Shown in pieces: positions 6,620 through 6,883 of a stretch of DNA of 6,883 nucleotides. Location of the stretch: contig JAFUQY010000223.1 of the NCBI GenBank assembly GCA_017472105.1, forward strand, positions 1-6,883. The letters are read 5' to 3'. The translations under genes and the position numbers were made by a program. Under the pieces are notes generated by a model that was not told where the DNA came from, did no database searches, and saw only the letters and a list, made by a program, of their open reading frames with translations. The stretch's first letter is position 1. Each line of letters starts with the position of its first letter. This DNA comes from Clostridia bacterium (GTDB lineage Bacteria > Bacillota_A > Clostridia > Oscillospirales > CAG-272).

Positions 6620-6652
6620 AAAAAAACGCCGCCCCCGTGTGAGAGCGACGTT
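6620..6652 (-). terminator. Rho-independent terminator of the upstream minus-strand gene
   Basis: Read on the minus strand, AACGTCGCTCTC (6652-6641) pairs with GGGGGCGGCGTT (6636-6625) around the loop ACAC. This gives a 12-bp stem with three G-T pairs, followed by seven T (6626-6620). It lies 18 nt beyond the stop of the partial gene at 6670 and upstream of the trkA promoter, so it isolates the two transcription units. Confidence 0.92.
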
Positions 6653-6669
6653 CTGAGTTATGTTGTGTG

Positions 6670-6883
6670 TCAGTTCATCATGGCGATCAGCTTGTTGATT
6701 TCGTCGTTATAGTACCGTGTGGTATCGTTGATATGATAGATAAACTGATTTCCGCCGAGCTGTTCCTCTTCGAAGATCTTGCCGATGGTTCTGAGCATCA
6801 TGGATTTTTCTTCCTCGAGCTTTGCAATGCGTTCTGCAAGGAGCTTCTGCTTCTGGGTGTAAGCTGCAATCTGAGCGGTTTCC
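6670..6883 (-). CDS. C-terminal fragment of a helical, coiled-coil-like protein
   Basis: A minus-strand frame is open from the window edge to TGA (6672-6670), giving 70 residues with the start outside the window. The segment TQKQKLLAERIAKLEEEK (9-26) shows heptad-like spacing of hydrophobic residues with many charges, typical of a coiled coil. It continues into RTIGKIFEEEQLGGNQF and ends in NDEINKLIAMMN. The composition, the codon use like its neighbours, and the terminator directly downstream (6620-6652) support a real gene even though no family can be named. It could be a structural or regulatory protein. Nothing links it to trkA apart from orientation, and the terminator and promoter between them argue for separate transcription. 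Confidence 0.75.
   Translation of the reverse strand, partial: ETAQIAAYTQKQKLLAERIAKLEEEKSMMLRTIGKIFEEEQLGGNQFIYHINDTTRYYNDEINKLIAMMN

Overview
The window looks like chromosomal DNA from a moderately GC-rich bacterium. The most likely source is a Gram-positive anaerobe of the Clostridia/Firmicutes type. The reasons are purine-rich AAAGGA(G/A) ribosome binding sites, a textbook sigma-A/sigma-70 promoter, short Rho-independent terminators, a two-gene trkA-trkH potassium module, and UroD-superfamily proteins that do not resemble the haem enzyme. This assignment is inferred from style and gene content; no taxonomic marker is present. There are no rRNA, tRNA, CRISPR, IS or phage features.

Layout. 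Positions 1-1363 (+ strand) hold the end of an operon: the C-terminal half of a UroD-superfamily protein, then after a single base a 292-aa uncharacterised protein, probably a beta-sandwich with galactose-mutarotase-like features. A long hairpin at about 1371-1419 ends this operon and also the operon converging on it from the other strand. Positions 6492-1427 (- strand) form a compact four-gene run: trkA (5134-6492), trkH (3675-5126), a 389-aa conserved protein of unknown function (2468-3637), and a second, different UroD-superfamily protein with an HxC motif (1427-2440). The gaps are 7, 37 and 27 nt with no terminator between them, so one transcript from the trkA promoter (-35 TTGACA, 17-nt spacer, -10 TATAAT, at 6565-6593) could cover all four. 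Upstream of that promoter, 6620-6652 is a strong terminator for another minus-strand gene. Only the last 70 residues of that gene's helical, coiled-coil-like product are inside the window (6670-6883).

How the genes may work together. TrkH is the membrane K+ channel/transporter subunit and TrkA its cytosolic nucleotide-binding RCK regulator; this pairing is well established. The other four proteins belong to families without firm function. UroD-superfamily proteins outside haem synthesis include the MtaA/MtbA/CmuA-type corrinoid methyltransferases, but no corrinoid protein is visible here. The most unusual parts of the window are the two unrelated-looking UroD-like genes, each beside an uncharacterised partner and facing each other across one terminator, and the apparent co-transcription of one pair with potassium uptake. 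I found no defence system, toxin or mobile element.
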